The notes below the pieces were generated by a model. It made no database searches. It was not told where the DNA came from and saw only the letters and a program-made list of their open reading frames with translations. Made by a program: the position numbers and the translations under genes. Positions 37,501 to 49,434 of a stretch of 64,000 nt of DNA are shown here, piece after piece (position 1 is the stretch's first letter; each line of letters starts with the position of its first letter). Source of the DNA: Beaufortia kweichowensis (Eukaryota; Chordata; Actinopteri; Cypriniformes; Gastromyzontidae); the NCBI GenBank assembly GCA_019155185.1, contig CM032797.1, forward strand, positions 16,578,659 through 16,642,658, given 5' to 3'.

Positions 37501-40500
37501 CACTTATACAGATGAAACTGTGACCCAGAATGATGTCCAAAGCTGAGCCAAAGTATAGAAACTAAACTATGGAAACGAGTTACACTGGAATAAGGTGAAG
37601 CAAATGGGCAAACACGAAAATATTTGGTGTAAAGTCTTTCTCGCTTGAAATTTTCTGAATGAAACGCATGTTTGAATGGAAGTTGTTCTTAAGGAATGTC
37701 TTAGTTAAAGAAATCTAACTACAGGTGCCTAAGAACTGGTGAGACCTATTGCACTAGTTCACTAATGAACATTACTAAACATTCTGGCATTTTATAGCAA
37801 ACAAATGTGTGCTTTCTACAGTTAAAGCACCTGCACTGGCCAAACATGAACTATTCCAGTCAATAGCAGTTACAAAAAACATTTCACAGTATATCTGCTG
37901 TGTGCAGCGATCTTAAGTGACTGGAGTGTTAAACCATTTGAATTAATGCCTGGTATGGTATCAACAACTTACTTTCTGGGACGGTTCTGGATGGGGGGAG
38001 GTTGCACCGGCTGGGTTGGGGCGGGCCGTTTTCTGTTGGGGTCTAGGGCGGGTTAGGCATCCCTGACCGAATCGGTGGTGTTCCTCCAAATGGAGGTCCA
38101 GGAGGGCCCATGGGAGCTCCTTGATGGGGCATTCGTGCCCCTGAGGTCATCCCTGGACGCTGTGGGGGCAACAGAAATGTCACAGTTACCTGAAGGTCAG
38201 ATAAAAGTCGCAAAATTACAAAATAATATACAAAATGTTTCGTATAGTGATACAAAAAAATTACAATAATTCGTGCTGTGACAGAGAAGATTATTTCACC
38301 AATGGCTCCAAAACTAAGGTGATAAAGGGGGCATGCAAGCTTTTTTATGAATTAAAGATTGAAATACCATTTAAACATGTTGCCTCAGGGTAACAAAAGT
38401 ATAATATTAAATTGTTAAAAGATATATTATAATTATTAAAATATATTAATGTTAGTTATATTTTAAAAAATACCTAACATTTAATTTTCAAACTTCTGAT
38501 ATAAAAGTGTTATCTTGTACAATGTTAACTTGTTTAATGATTAGATTAATGGTATATATATATATATATAATAGGAATAGTAATATACTATATATAAAAT
38601 ATATACAAATATTAAATATATTGAATATATAAAGATATTAAATATTCTTTTAATATCTCTTTAATGTTAATTTGTGTGATTGTAGTTTATGTGTGTGAGT
38701 CCACACTACAGTACACTAACAGGGTTAACACACTGACCCAACAACAGTTGGGACGAGTACTTTAAAGTGCTTCTCGTTCAGTATGTGCGGCTGAACTAGG
38801 CCAGAGCCTTTTACACCTGTGCCTGTCACTTCAGAACCGACAGCTGCTGGACCCTTTACTGAAATATAGAGGTGCTGGATAAGAATAATGCTAAAAGACA
38901 GCTGAGATGTTAGACAGCTTTCTATTTTATCTAGCCTGCATATGTGTTCCTATGAAACATGTTTAGGGTTTTATATAGGGTTTCTATAATTTATTTTAAT
39001 GTCTTAGAGGGATAGTTCGCTTAAAAATAAAAATTCACCTTCATGTTGGTTGAGACCTGTATATGACACTTTCATCTGTGGAACACAAAAGAAAATATTT
39101 TGAGAAATGTCTCAATGGTTTTGTGTCTATACAATGAAAGTCAATGGGTGCAAATGTTGTTTGGTTACCAACATTTGTCAAATATCTTCTTTTGTGTTCT
39201 GCAGAAGAAAGAAAGTCATGCAGGCTTGAAATGACATGAATGTGGGTAAATAATAAAACAGAAATTCACTTTTCATTAAGGGGTGATATTTTCTCTCTGG
39301 AAATGATTTTCAAGGGCACATTACCATATATGAAAAGATTGTTTAAACATTTAAAACTTATTTTACGTCAAGGGCCTACAAAAGGACATAATACATCTGT
39401 GATTATGCCATTTTACTCAAATCTTTCTCAATACCTGTATCCATTTCTGTATTTAAATGTACTTAAAAATTAAGGTTTCATCATCATTATCACTTTTATA
39501 TTGTTCCAAACTATTATGCAACACAACAGGAGAAATGTTTAACAATATTGATATTTTACCACAGAATTAAAGCGAATTAAAGCGAATGTGAACCGAGTCT
39601 TAATATTCTTTGTTATTATTTGTCTGGTTATTATTTGTCACTTCAGCACGAGCAGTGGAGATCTGAGGTCTGTTGTTCGTGACTCATAATGATAGAGTCA
39701 CAAAGTCACTGTGACTCTCTGAATGTTTACTGAACCTCCAGAATCTGAGCCAAAGTCCCCAGGTCCAATTCTCCCGCAGTGTGAACACAGCACACCTCTG
39801 CCAGAGAAGCTTCTGTATTGTTCTCTGACCCTCATGACCCAATCATCACTTCTCAAAGTAGGCCAAGCTCCAGGGGCGTCCGGACCTCGTCCAATCTCAG
39901 ACGATCTGAGCGGAGAGACAGTGGGATGCGAACATGTGGGCGCAGCTGGAAATGGGAAGCAGTGTCGATACGTTTCTCTGCAAGTCTCTGCCAATCCCTG
40001 TCTCTCAAGGTTGCATCGGATGCGTTAGGATGCGAAGGGAGGTCGATTTGGGGCTGCAGCATTGCACTTCATACAGGACAGGTTATAGAGAAAAATCACT
40101 TTTTCAGTTTTAATGTGCCAGACTTATAAAACACATTTGTTGAATTTTCGGGCAGTAGTTGCGTTTTAAACTGGTCTGTGATTTTGTACTCACTATCAGC
40201 TACCTACAAGAATTAGCTGAAAGGTAATTATTCAGCAGGGTTATAAAAAAATACTTCCAATATTGCAATATTTTGGGGGCCAAAATGAAAGTAATTATTC
40301 ATTGATGAATAATCTTCCCTCTGGTGAACGGCAAACTAAACAAGCATTGCGGTTGAATTATTGTATTATTGTTAGTAAAATCTCTTAATAAAAGAACAGA
40401 TTTGTGAAAAAATTATTCAGACCAGTTTTGTGAACAGGATCAATAGACTCATTATAAAAACTCAAATATAAAAGTTGCCTAGAGGACGAATGTAACATAT

Positions 40501-41407
40501 CTATTGTATGGACCACTTCTATAACACTTTTAGTGCATTGCGTTCTATTTAAAGCTTGAAAACTATTGTAACTATTGTAAGTTACTTTGAATAAAAGCAT
40601 CTGCCAAAATGCATATAAACGTAAAATGTAAAAACGTAAGTGTAAAAGAGTAAATGATGACAACAGATTCATTTTTGAAAGAACTGCCCCTTTAAATATC
40701 ACATTGTTAAATAAAAACCAATAGAAGTCAATCGAAAAGAATGATATGATACCCATTACATATTTAATTGACATTAATTCATTTAGTCTAGCATTCATGC
40801 AAAAAGAATGACAGCAGCTGACAGCAGCCTCGTAACATCTGCATGCCCCCTAAAAGTTCTCGAAAGTATACCTCAACTTATATTTAATTCTTAACATCTC
40901 CATACAGTTAACATCCTCACACATACACCAATTCAGTTACAGGCAGAATTCTTTCACGGCACTGGTGAATAAAATAACACTGCTAAATTTTAATGTGCGA
41001 TGTACCCTCAGGGTGCTCCTTAAACACACTCCTGCAACACACCCTCCTATATGCCTTCATACACACACACCCAGCATCTTCTCTCGCAGTATTTCACCTC
41101 TCTCCCACCACAGTCTCATACTACTACACAGTTTCATGATCCGGCTTCCCTTTTTTATAGTATCATTATCATCCTTTATATTATAACAACCTTTCAACAC
41201 TCCCTTACGCACACTGCCTCCTTTAAATCTGCTGCTATTCTTTATAAAATTAAAATGAACAATAGGACCCGCTGCATCCCAGTTTCAACATTCACATGCA
41301 GACACAAACACGCTCGCTCACTCACTCACCACTCCATGGACGAGAAACTCAAACAGTTTACTCTTGGTGGCTTTGCGAGCTCCTCCAGCAGAATCCTCCA
41401 TGTCCAT
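28571..41407 (-). CDS. smarcd3: SWI/SNF subunit BAF60C (SMARCD3), exon 2 frameshifted here
   Basis: Thirteen coding exons (41407-41330, 38159-37973, 35732-35690, 34554-34432, 34031-33909, 33260-33165, 31835-31734, 30590-30429, 30328-30231, 30091-29956, 29836-29714, 28964-28863, 28624-28571) give about 475 aa; human SMARCD3 is 470-483. The product is a BAF60 subunit that links the BAF chromatin remodeller to transcription factors, notably in heart and muscle. Visible landmarks are RKATKSKLFEFLVHGV, GARMPHQGAPMGPPG, AKRRKMADKILPQRIREL, ISNTFNPAKP and the SWIB domain (PPQFKLDPRLARLLGIHTQ to YINCDKYFQQ). The end YFYCKIQQRRQELEQALAMRTT fits SMARCD3 better than SMARCD1 or 2. Exon 2 is one base short: its frame hits TAG at 38045-38043 and resumes only after a shift of one. 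The remaining exons keep phase. Introns are long and repeat-bearing. Confidence 0.93.
29128..29290. repeat. 'ggtcctggagggg' interspersed repeat
   Basis: It includes 'caaactcggtcctggagggg', 'tgtcctgcagagtttagttc', 'aattaaacacacctgaacca' and 'ttgaggcaagctggagctaa'. This closely follows a non-autonomous repeat abundant in cyprinids (from memory). It lies in a smarcd3 intron and abuts the foldback fragment at 29285. Confidence 0.7.
29285..29421. repeat. Foldback element fragment
   Basis: It shares 'aaacaaaagaagatattttg' and the terminal 'tgggtgaactgtccctttaaa' with the element at 9742-10110. The centre is shortened. It lies in a smarcd3 intron. Confidence 0.65.
34095..34250. repeat. Foldback element copy
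   Basis: It has 'cattccaaacctgtatgatt', 'tttcttctgcagaacacaaa', 'aaaatatcttcttttgtgtt' and the terminal 'aataaatgaactatcccta'. It belongs to the same family as 9742-10110 and lies in a smarcd3 intron. Confidence 0.65.
35930..36440. repeat. Interspersed repeat related to 95-330
   Basis: It shares 'ttgagcata' followed by 'aaaatgca/catctg' with the window's left end, along with similar AT-rich flanks. It lies in the long second intron of smarcd3. It is degraded and non-coding, with approximate limits. Confidence 0.4.
39005..39250. repeat. Foldback element, near-complete copy
   Basis: It begins 'agagggatagttcgcttaaa'. It has both arms ('aacacaaaagaaaatatttt' and 'aaatatcttcttttgtgttc') around 'tacaatgaaagtcaatgggt', and ends near 'atgaatgtgggtaaataata'. 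This is one of the best preserved copies in the window. It lies in smarcd3 intron 1. Confidence 0.7.
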
Positions 41408-42054
41408 TTCTAAAACCCCCTTTGTCAAATCTCTCTTTTGATTGCTTTATTCCTGGCACCACTGCCTGTCTATGTGCTTCCCTGACTACTTTCCCTCTCC
41501 TCTCCAAAAGAGAGTGCTCCCTCCCTCCTTCTCGGCACTCTGACGTTCCCTTTCTTCACTCTCTCGCTCTTTAAAGTGTGAGGCCGGAGTCAAATCTCTC
41601 TCTCTCTTTCTTTCTGTTGTAGTGTATCTCCCCTTGCAGACTCTGGGTTGGGAAGGATAGGGGGCTAAGAAGGGGGCTGTCGCTGGACCACAACTGTGTA
41701 GTGAAATTTCACTGAAAGTCAGATGGGTAAGTAACATGGCGGGAAGGAGTCAGGACTGCTTAAATACCACCATGGCGCTGTGCAAATGACCTGTGCTCTG
41801 TTGATTATTAAGTATCAGAATTATATTAAAGAGAAAGGTTAAATGACTAACATGTCCCAAACCAATAACCTGCAAGGGCACAAAGAATCAAGGAGGAGTA
41901 TATTTCTACTCTTCTACTTATGTCATAACAAAGCCACTTTAACATATTGACAGCAGAATAAATAAATTAAATATGGGCAATAACATGCAATTGTCAACCT
42001 TACAGTGAACAAATTATGCTTTTACCAAATGTTTTTACAATAGTGATATTTGTG

Positions 42055-42470
42055 AAATTCTCATGTGAGGTCTCTCAAGTTAAAGCATTTTTATTTTTAA
42101 AGCATGATTTCAGGAAAGGGAAGGAAGTGTCGCTTCCATAACGGTCACATCCATATCAGTTCACATTTCTCATATATGGGCACATGAAAATTTAAATAAA
42201 ATATTGCTTCTGGATTGTTATGTTCCATGTCAGAAACATGTGTCCTTTTTCGTTACATCCATAACACATATATATTTATATATTTTTAATTAAAAATCGT
42301 GCATAGACTGATTTTCAGACATGAGCACTTTAGTTTTTTTCAACAGCACTTTAGTAAAATATGAACAGATGATTCAATATATTGGTAATAAATACATTCT
42401 GTAAAAACGTATATTTCAAGTTTTGACTAAAAATGTCACATCCATAATGCTGGAATTGCCCACATTAAAC
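42055..42470. repeat. Dispersed repeat, copy 1 (well preserved)
   Basis: It shares an ordered series of strings with 51635-52022: 'catgtgaggtctctc', 'acatccataac', 'catagactgat', 'gcactttagtaaaatat', 'caatatattggtaataaata', 'cattctgt' and 'tatttcaagttttgac'. It ends 'cacatccataatgctggaat'. It is non-coding and about 400 bases long, consistent with a non-autonomous transposon or SINE-like family. It lies upstream of smarcd3 exon 1. Confidence 0.65.
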
Positions 42471-43570
42471 TCCAAGAAATATAACATGTTAAAAAAAATA
42501 GCCCCAGTGAGTACAGAAGCTAAAACCAAAATACAGAAAGCTGAAATTTCTCTCCGCCTGTAGTAGAAGTCCCCCTTCTAGGACCCCCATAAAGGCTAAT
42601 ACTGGATGGTGGATGATGTCCCATTCAATCAAAGTAAATGGGGTTCTGGAGGGGGAAAACACAGGTATTGGGGAAGCCATGACTGAATTCAGTTCTCCAC
42701 GGCAAAGCGAATGATTCACCAGAATCAAAATTCTATTTTGAAGAAATGAATTCTTTATTAATGTTACACATTTTTAATGTGTTTTTAACCAGATACGTTT
42801 CTGTTTGGAATTTAAAGTGATGTGAGGTTATATGTTCTTTCTTATTATGTAAAAAGCATATTAAAATAATCTACTTGTTGCTGCACCAATGCAAAGATAT
42901 ATAAATGTAGATGATTTTGGTGTAGATCAAGTTTGTAGAAAGAGGCTGCAGATGAAATAACTGGCTGCAGATGTAAAAGACATGCACATATTTTCCAGAC
43001 TGGATTAAACGGGCTGCTGTGGATAGGCCTCCACAGGAATGACAAACTTCATAAACAATACTGTCTGTTTAATGCCATACTGTCTGCAGCACACAGACAC
43101 AATGCAGAGCAGATGTTTTGTTAAACAATAATGTCCATTAGCAGTTCCGCATGTTGCACACGATCTCATGAAGTTAGTTTTCTCAAAGCAGTTATCGTTG
43201 AAAAGTTACAGACTATTACTGTCTGTAACCTTAATAATAATGAGAGATGATATTTGTGTGTGTTAAAGCGCCTATGAATAATACAGTTAAAAAACCGAAC
43301 AAATATAAAAAATGTTCATTTGACAGGAGTAAATCAAGTACATGATTGATTGTAATCTCATTAAAAAAAACTGTTAGTATTAATGCATAAAATTAGCAAA
43401 ATTGCTGTTGTATAAATCATTAAATATGGCGTTTGTGACCGGACAATGTTTACGATGAAACGCTTTTAAATAATATTGTAGCTGGAAACGCATTAAAGCT
43501 TAACAGAGGCTGAAATAGTGGGAAGCGGATAATGACGCTGAGCGTTGCGGTGCAGCCGTTGCATTCCTAC

Positions 43571-43830
43571 CTTTCTTTCCATCGCTGTAAGTTACACTTC
43601 ACAGTTCACTTCAGCAGGTGAAAACTGAATTAGACACGCTCAATGTCCCGCAACTTCTCCGCAGACGGATCGTCGGATACTCCCCCCTCCCCCGGGAACA
43701 GAAGCTGGATGGAGGGATGCTGGCGAGGAAGGGCCCTGTCTGTGATTTCAGTCGGGCTCGAGCTGCGGTGAGTGCGGCAGACGCACAGGCGCAGGCGCGA
43801 GGATTCAATGAGGATCTAAGGGAACGTCGT
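43571..43830 (-). promoter_or_regulatory. smarcd3: Upstream alternative smarcd3 promoter and possible first exon
   Basis: A CpG-rich block contains ATG-GAA-AGA-AAG at 43582-43571 followed at once by a splice donor (GTAGGA). The donor is in phase 0, the same phase as the exon 2 acceptor at 38159, so a four-residue start (MERK) could join directly to RPGMTSG. Human SMARCD3 also uses two first exons. The reading is inferred from phase and CpG content only. The 41.4 kb exon has the clearer conserved coding sequence. Confidence 0.45.
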
Positions 43831-44690
43831 CAAACTACTGGAAGCGGTAAATACATTTTTACTCATAACTATAAAAGATATTTTTCAAGTAGAGACAAAA
43901 TGCACACTGCAAAAAACTATTTTTCAGATGATTTTCCCTCTGTATAAATAATAAGAGTTTTGTTTGTTTCATAAATATGTTGACAGCTGACAGACGTAAA
44001 ATGATGACTACTAAGCCTACAGTTTATTTACCCATATTTCAATACGCCAAAACACATATTTTTTCACACTTTTGTGCCATTTCTGTGTGAAGATTCACAG
44101 TGCAGCCTTGAAAACATGAGATGCCGTAACTTTCGGAAAAAAATAATCACCAGTCACCGGTAAATAAAAGAATGATTTAATAGATTATTTCTCTGTTTCA
44201 AAAGCCTTATTGTACACAAATTATTTTATATGTCCCAACATATAACAGCAGTTCTGCCCACCTCACTTAATTACAGTTCGAGTTCGACAAACAGCCAGAC
44301 GAGCCTCGGCTTAAAACTTGGACAGTAACAACACCATCATTTCATATACCCTCTTATAAGCAAGCCACCAGTTACACACTGGCAGCATGCACATGAAAAT
44401 AAGAAAAAGAGGACAGGCACAATAAGCATATCTATATTTAAAAAAATCTAATATATAGCATATTCCTATCTGTGACTTGGTGCTGATGAAAATGGCGAAG
44501 GTGGTGAACCAAAAAAATAAGACAAAAACCTCAGATATTTGTCTCTGAAAATCACAGCCTTCAGCAAACCTACATAGTTCAGAAATCCCAGAAGATTTTG
44601 CCACTGGCACTGGTAAGTGAGCAAGTGCAAATACGTGTCTGTATGTGTGCAAACATGTATGTGCTGAACGTGAGTGGATAGAAATGGCCA

Positions 44691-46375
44691 TCAGCGGCGG
44701 TACACCCCAAATGCAACAAAACTGAAGAAGATGGTGATGCCTACAAGTGAGGCAGTCGCAGGTGCGGTGAAGAACTGCCGGTACTGGATTTGGAAATACC
44801 AGAGCACAGAGAGCATAAGAACGAACAGAGGCACCATGAGGCTGCCGACGTTGAGCGCCACATGCACCTGATCAGCAGCGCGCGTGCTCCTGCAGGCATC
44901 GCTCGTGTGGCGTTCTGTGAGATGTGGCAGTGCAGAACACTGTTGTCAGCCAGGTTGAGAGACGCCAGCGTCTGTGCGTCGTCCTGAAGGAGCTGGCCCT
45001 GATAAATCAGACGAACCTGGTGCTCCTGTCCAGCAAAGTAAGTCCTAAAAATGCAAGCGAACATGTTTATATATCAACATACACACAGGTTGATCCGCCT
45101 GCATCTGTAACACAACCAGTTTGCTTATTCACTCGCATAATCTAGTGACATTCTGTGTCTTTATTTAGGTCTGTCCATAACCTTCTCATGGGTGCAAACA
45201 ATACAGGTATTGTTTCTGTAGATCTATCAGGTCAACAGTTTAAAGCCCACCTTCTTTCATTTGATCGGCCATCTCAAGCATTTTTTATTGACGACTGCTG
45301 TTAGACAACTGGGGCAGATCCGGCAAAAACTAAAACAATTTGGCCATTATTATTGGGGGGGACTTGTACTGGTACAAACAGTGTAACCTGATTAACTTCA
45401 AAACCAAAAATGACACAAGTAGTGAATTCTTTGTTAAAGGATGTTTTTAATAATAAATTATTGTTCTTATTTTTGGTATTTTTTTACTCCGTTTGACACA
45501 CTGCACTGCAGGAAGAAGAATTATTGCAGGAACAAACTGGCTGGCAAAAGTGTGTGGGCTGTTGCAGAGACTTTCTTTCCAAAAGCTTTCTTACTGATTG
45601 ACAAAAAAATGTGACACTTAGGATAAAAGGATAAGGGTAAAGGATAAGGCCAAGGATAAAACCAAACACATAAATCATGTAAATGCATAAAATGCCTGCT
45701 TTTGATTCCTTTACCAACTCTAAAACATACATTTCATATTTTTAATCACCGTAACAGCTCTTACACAGACAAGAAGATCATCTAATGTGCTGTAACTTGT
45801 ATATTGTCCTGCAAAACAAACATTTGATTAAAATGTTAATATTTACCTTACCTTTTAATGTAACCAATAGTGTCTTGAGGATTAACTTGTGCCATCCTCT
45901 CCGTATCATTCAAGAACTTCAGCCTGAGTACCATGTTTCTTTGGGTGTCGTTCTGTGCCTCTTCAGCCGAAGGCTCCGTGGCACCTGGGGCGCCGGGTGG
46001 AGGCAAAGAAGAGGGACCCGCTGCTTCTCGATGTCTCAACCCATCTCTTCCAATCTCTGCTTCCTCCAAAAGGCCTCCCTCACCTCCTCCTGCCATACTG
46101 CCATCTGGGGTCTGCCCCTCCGCTCCCTCCACAGTTCCAGGCTCACTCTTATCACTTTCCCTGACATCGCCGGGCGACGAGTTCGTGTTACCAGGGGGGA
46201 GTGGCTCTTGGCTGTCAGTCTCTGTGGAAGGGGCGGTCCCCGGGCTAGCTGAGAGGAGGTGTTCGGGGGCTTCGACAGTGTGAGTGGAGGCCCAGGCCAG
46301 TACCAGGACGAGCACCAGGAACACCACTCCAAAGAGCAGGGTGACCTCATCACCCACCCCCTCTATTAGAGCCAT
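44691..46375 (-). CDS. tmub1: Transmembrane and ubiquitin-like domain protein 1, last exon frame-broken
   Basis: There are two coding exons, 46375-45852 and 45044-44691, preceded by an untranslated exon ending at 47210. The N-terminus has one hydrophobic helix (LLFGVVFLVLVLVLAWAS, about residues 12-29) and then a low-complexity acidic linker. A ubiquitin-like domain follows from about residue 148 (MVLRLKFLNDTE to VRLIYQGQLLQDDAQTLASLNLADNSVLHCHI). The family has two more C-terminal helices, and they are present here as NVGSLMVPLFVLMLSVLWY and SLVGITIFFSFVAFGVYRR, but in a different frame. The switch falls in a CGCGCG run at 44879-44884. Without it the protein would end with an unrelated tail at 44741. 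TMUB1 acts in ER-associated degradation and receptor trafficking. Confidence 0.9.
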
Positions 46376-47209
46376 CCTGGTCTGCTGTGTCCTGGACTAA
46401 GGCAACTTCAATCTAGGCACCTACAACACATGTTCACAATTACAGATTTTGATAACAATACAATCGGCGATAAGGTTTTTTTATAGCACAAATACTGCTG
46501 GATCATATAGAGAAGTGTATGTAAATTCTTGCTTACACAGTTAAAGGGCATGTAAATACACATTAACTGTGTAAGCAAAAAGGGTTTCAGTGTAATGCAA
46601 GCAGCAACCTTTGAACAGTGAAGTGGTCTCATATATTTTCCCCTCATTAACTGTCAGCATGTTTTGAGCCATTTGACAACTACTTATGTATACTGCATAG
46701 TGGACAAAACATGCTCTCTACTTTACCTACTCTATATACTTAAAAACAAGTATTTATCAACTTCTATTGACATTCAACAACATACACACGAGAATAAAAG
46801 ATATAGATAGATCTTTAAACATTTTGCGATTGTAATGGGATACAGAAAGTGCAAGTCAATATATGTTAAAATCTTCAAATTTAATGTTAAGTAACAACAG
46901 GAAACGAATAAACAAACGTCTGCAGCCACATATACAGTACATATAAGGAAATTCACAACTGGCAAAGGCAAATAACGATTAAACAACTTAACAATCTTCA
47001 ACTTTTGTACAGTGATAAGTGTTTGTTGAAGAGCATCAGGTGTTGTTTGTGTAAATGTATCGCGCATTTCTCACTGCTACAGCTCGAGCGCAGCTAACAC
47101 GAGCCCCACACAGCTGTTCGTGCAGTCGCGTGTTACATGAACATGTGTCCGAGGTTAAGAAATTAAAACTAAAAAAAAAACTGTCCGAGCTTAAGAAAAA
47201 ATGACTTAC

Positions 47210-47320
47210 CGTTGACATATCACATCGTATGACGGTCCATGATTTGCACCGTTTTACGTCTGCGCTTCCTGATCACTGGCAGAAGAGAACGATGCCAGAA
47301 AAAGGCCACTTCCGGTTACA
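47210..47320 (-). promoter_or_regulatory. tmub1 untranslated exon 1 and promoter
   Basis: A donor (TCAACG then GTAAGT) ends an untranslated exon at 47210. An ETS-type ACTTCCGG lies at about 47308-47315. There is no TATA box. About 500 bases separate it from the likely poly(A) site of fastk. Confidence 0.55.
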
Positions 47321-47834
47321 CACAAGGTGTCAAAATAAAAGCCAAACAGTAACAGCGTTTTATTTCTTTAATACAGTTAAATGATACGTGAATTTACAAA
47401 TAATATTTTATGAGTAGCTTGTAAGTATAGAAGAAACAATTGAGCTGTGCTGAAATGTTTAAATACTGTAGATATGCTAAAAGGCACAGATCTTTAATGA
47501 CTCAAAGAAGCAGAACAGATTATTCTCAAACTGGATTATCTCAATTTATTGTTTTTAGTGTCTATCCTTCACACACAGATGTCAGACATAAAATGAGAGC
47601 TGCCACTAACACCTGATCAGTCTCTGTTAGACAAAAGAGTCCCATCATGCTTGAATAGACAGTGTAAACTCGTGGCTTTTGGTCAATCATAGTTCTTTAA
47701 CATTTAACTGAGCTCAATCATTGCAGAGATTTGCATATTTAACTTTTGACTAGGACTATACAAGAATATATCATGATCAGTTTTAATACAGTTTGTCTTC
47801 TGAGGGGTCAAAAAACAGAACAAGAGAAAGCAAA

Positions 47835-49434
47835 TGAGGTTTTCAGAATTTTATTTTTAATAATCTTTTTATATAGACGTTTTAATATGTATATATATAA
47901 ACAGACATTTTGATCCATTTTCCCACCTGCTTGCTGACACACAAACATTCACTCACACAATCCTCTTACATTCATTTCCCATAATAAATTATGCATTTCC
48001 CTCTAAAGAAAGAGCAAAGCAAATGCACACAGAGAAAGTGGCATATGGATAAGTCTTCCATATGAAGAGTATCTCAGACTACAAGACTTTATGCTTTTCT
48101 TATCTCCTTAATTTATGTGGAGGCCTTAAAATGTAGTGAGCCTTAATAGTTTTAAATGAAAACAACAATGCATGTTTTTAACTATGTAAACGAATAACTA
48201 ATTCTGGCTGCTGCCTTTAATCATCGCTGACAAAAATAATGTTTGATGTCAGTCCATCAAGAAAAAACACAATATTTATGGAATGAGGCTTTTTGAGTGA
48301 CAAAATTAACATGATTTGAAAACTGAAGTTGTATTTTAATTGTCTTATCGCACAAGCTTTTCTTCAGAATTTTTCCGTAAATTATAATGACAGCAAATCC
48401 ATATTCTAAAGGCACAATCTAAAAATGGCAGAAATGAAAATTATTTAATAATTATCCTACAATCAACTGGGTGCATTGCTTTCCTTTCACGACACCAATG
48501 TTGACAATCTTTCTGAGAAAATAAAATATATATCTATAACCATTTCCTGCATATAATAATAATTGCTGTACAATTCTTTTTCCATTCTGTAACTTTAAAT
48601 GATTCACATCCAATACTTAAAAGACTTAACAACCCCATCTATTTATTATATATATCCATATTAATCCTAAACCCTTTAAATTCTTTCTGGTTTAAAACAA
48701 AGAGCAGCAGTGGTCTTTGTGTCTGCATCTGAAATAAATGAATACAAACAGCTCATCAGCAGACCACTCCACACTTGTGTTTACACCAGGTGCACTTCCA
48801 CAAAATATATCATTTTCCATACTTGTCCCAAAAGACTAACCTAAGTGTCTATACTCCCAAACTTGCACCTACACACACCAAAATAACAGTGAGGATGAAA
48901 GAGATGGGTGGGAATACAAAAGAAACCGCTGGGGAACATACAATAATAAACAACTAACCTCTCTTTCATCCCGTAGTGATCACACCAATGACCAAATATA
49001 CCAAAATACTCACTCTGGACAAAACATGAAACATTTCAAAAGTGCTACTGAAGTTTAAGTATTTCCCTCGCTGCCAATGAAATGGCCCTTCATCACAGGC
49101 TGAGAAAAGTATTGTATGCTGAAGAAAATGTTGTATCATCCAGACATCCTGGCACATTTAATATGGCTACATATACCTTTTCGTTTTGCCCAGAGGAGAT
49201 CTCGCTCTATAGTTAAATGCCTACTATAACGCCCACCCAGATTCCTTGTGTCCACAGATGTTGTCCTGAAAACAAGGACTGTTCACATCCCGTGGTAACA
49301 GACACACAGACGCTCACGTACATACACACAGACACATACATACACAATAGTCTTTCTGAAAGCAACAAAACCTCTTGAAACTGTTGCACATGCTCTCTGA
49401 AACACACAAATACACTCTCTCTCTGTTGATAGTG
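47835..49434 (-). other. 3' untranslated region of fastk
   Basis: AT-rich sequence follows the fastk stop, with a minus-strand AATAAA at 47855-47850. No other exon is seen. Confidence 0.5.

Noticed and set aside
38557..38660. TA-rich patch that could suggest an origin or matrix attachment site
   Set aside because: AT richness alone is common throughout this window and does not support a specific function.
43611..43947. Open frames on both strands in the CpG-rich block upstream of smarcd3
   Set aside because: GC-rich DNA gives long frames by chance. Neither frame matches BAF60 proteins or joins to a downstream exon.
45933..46283. Plus-strand frames opposite tmub1 exon 1
   Set aside because: They are shadows of the real minus-strand coding exon, whose translation matches TMUB1.
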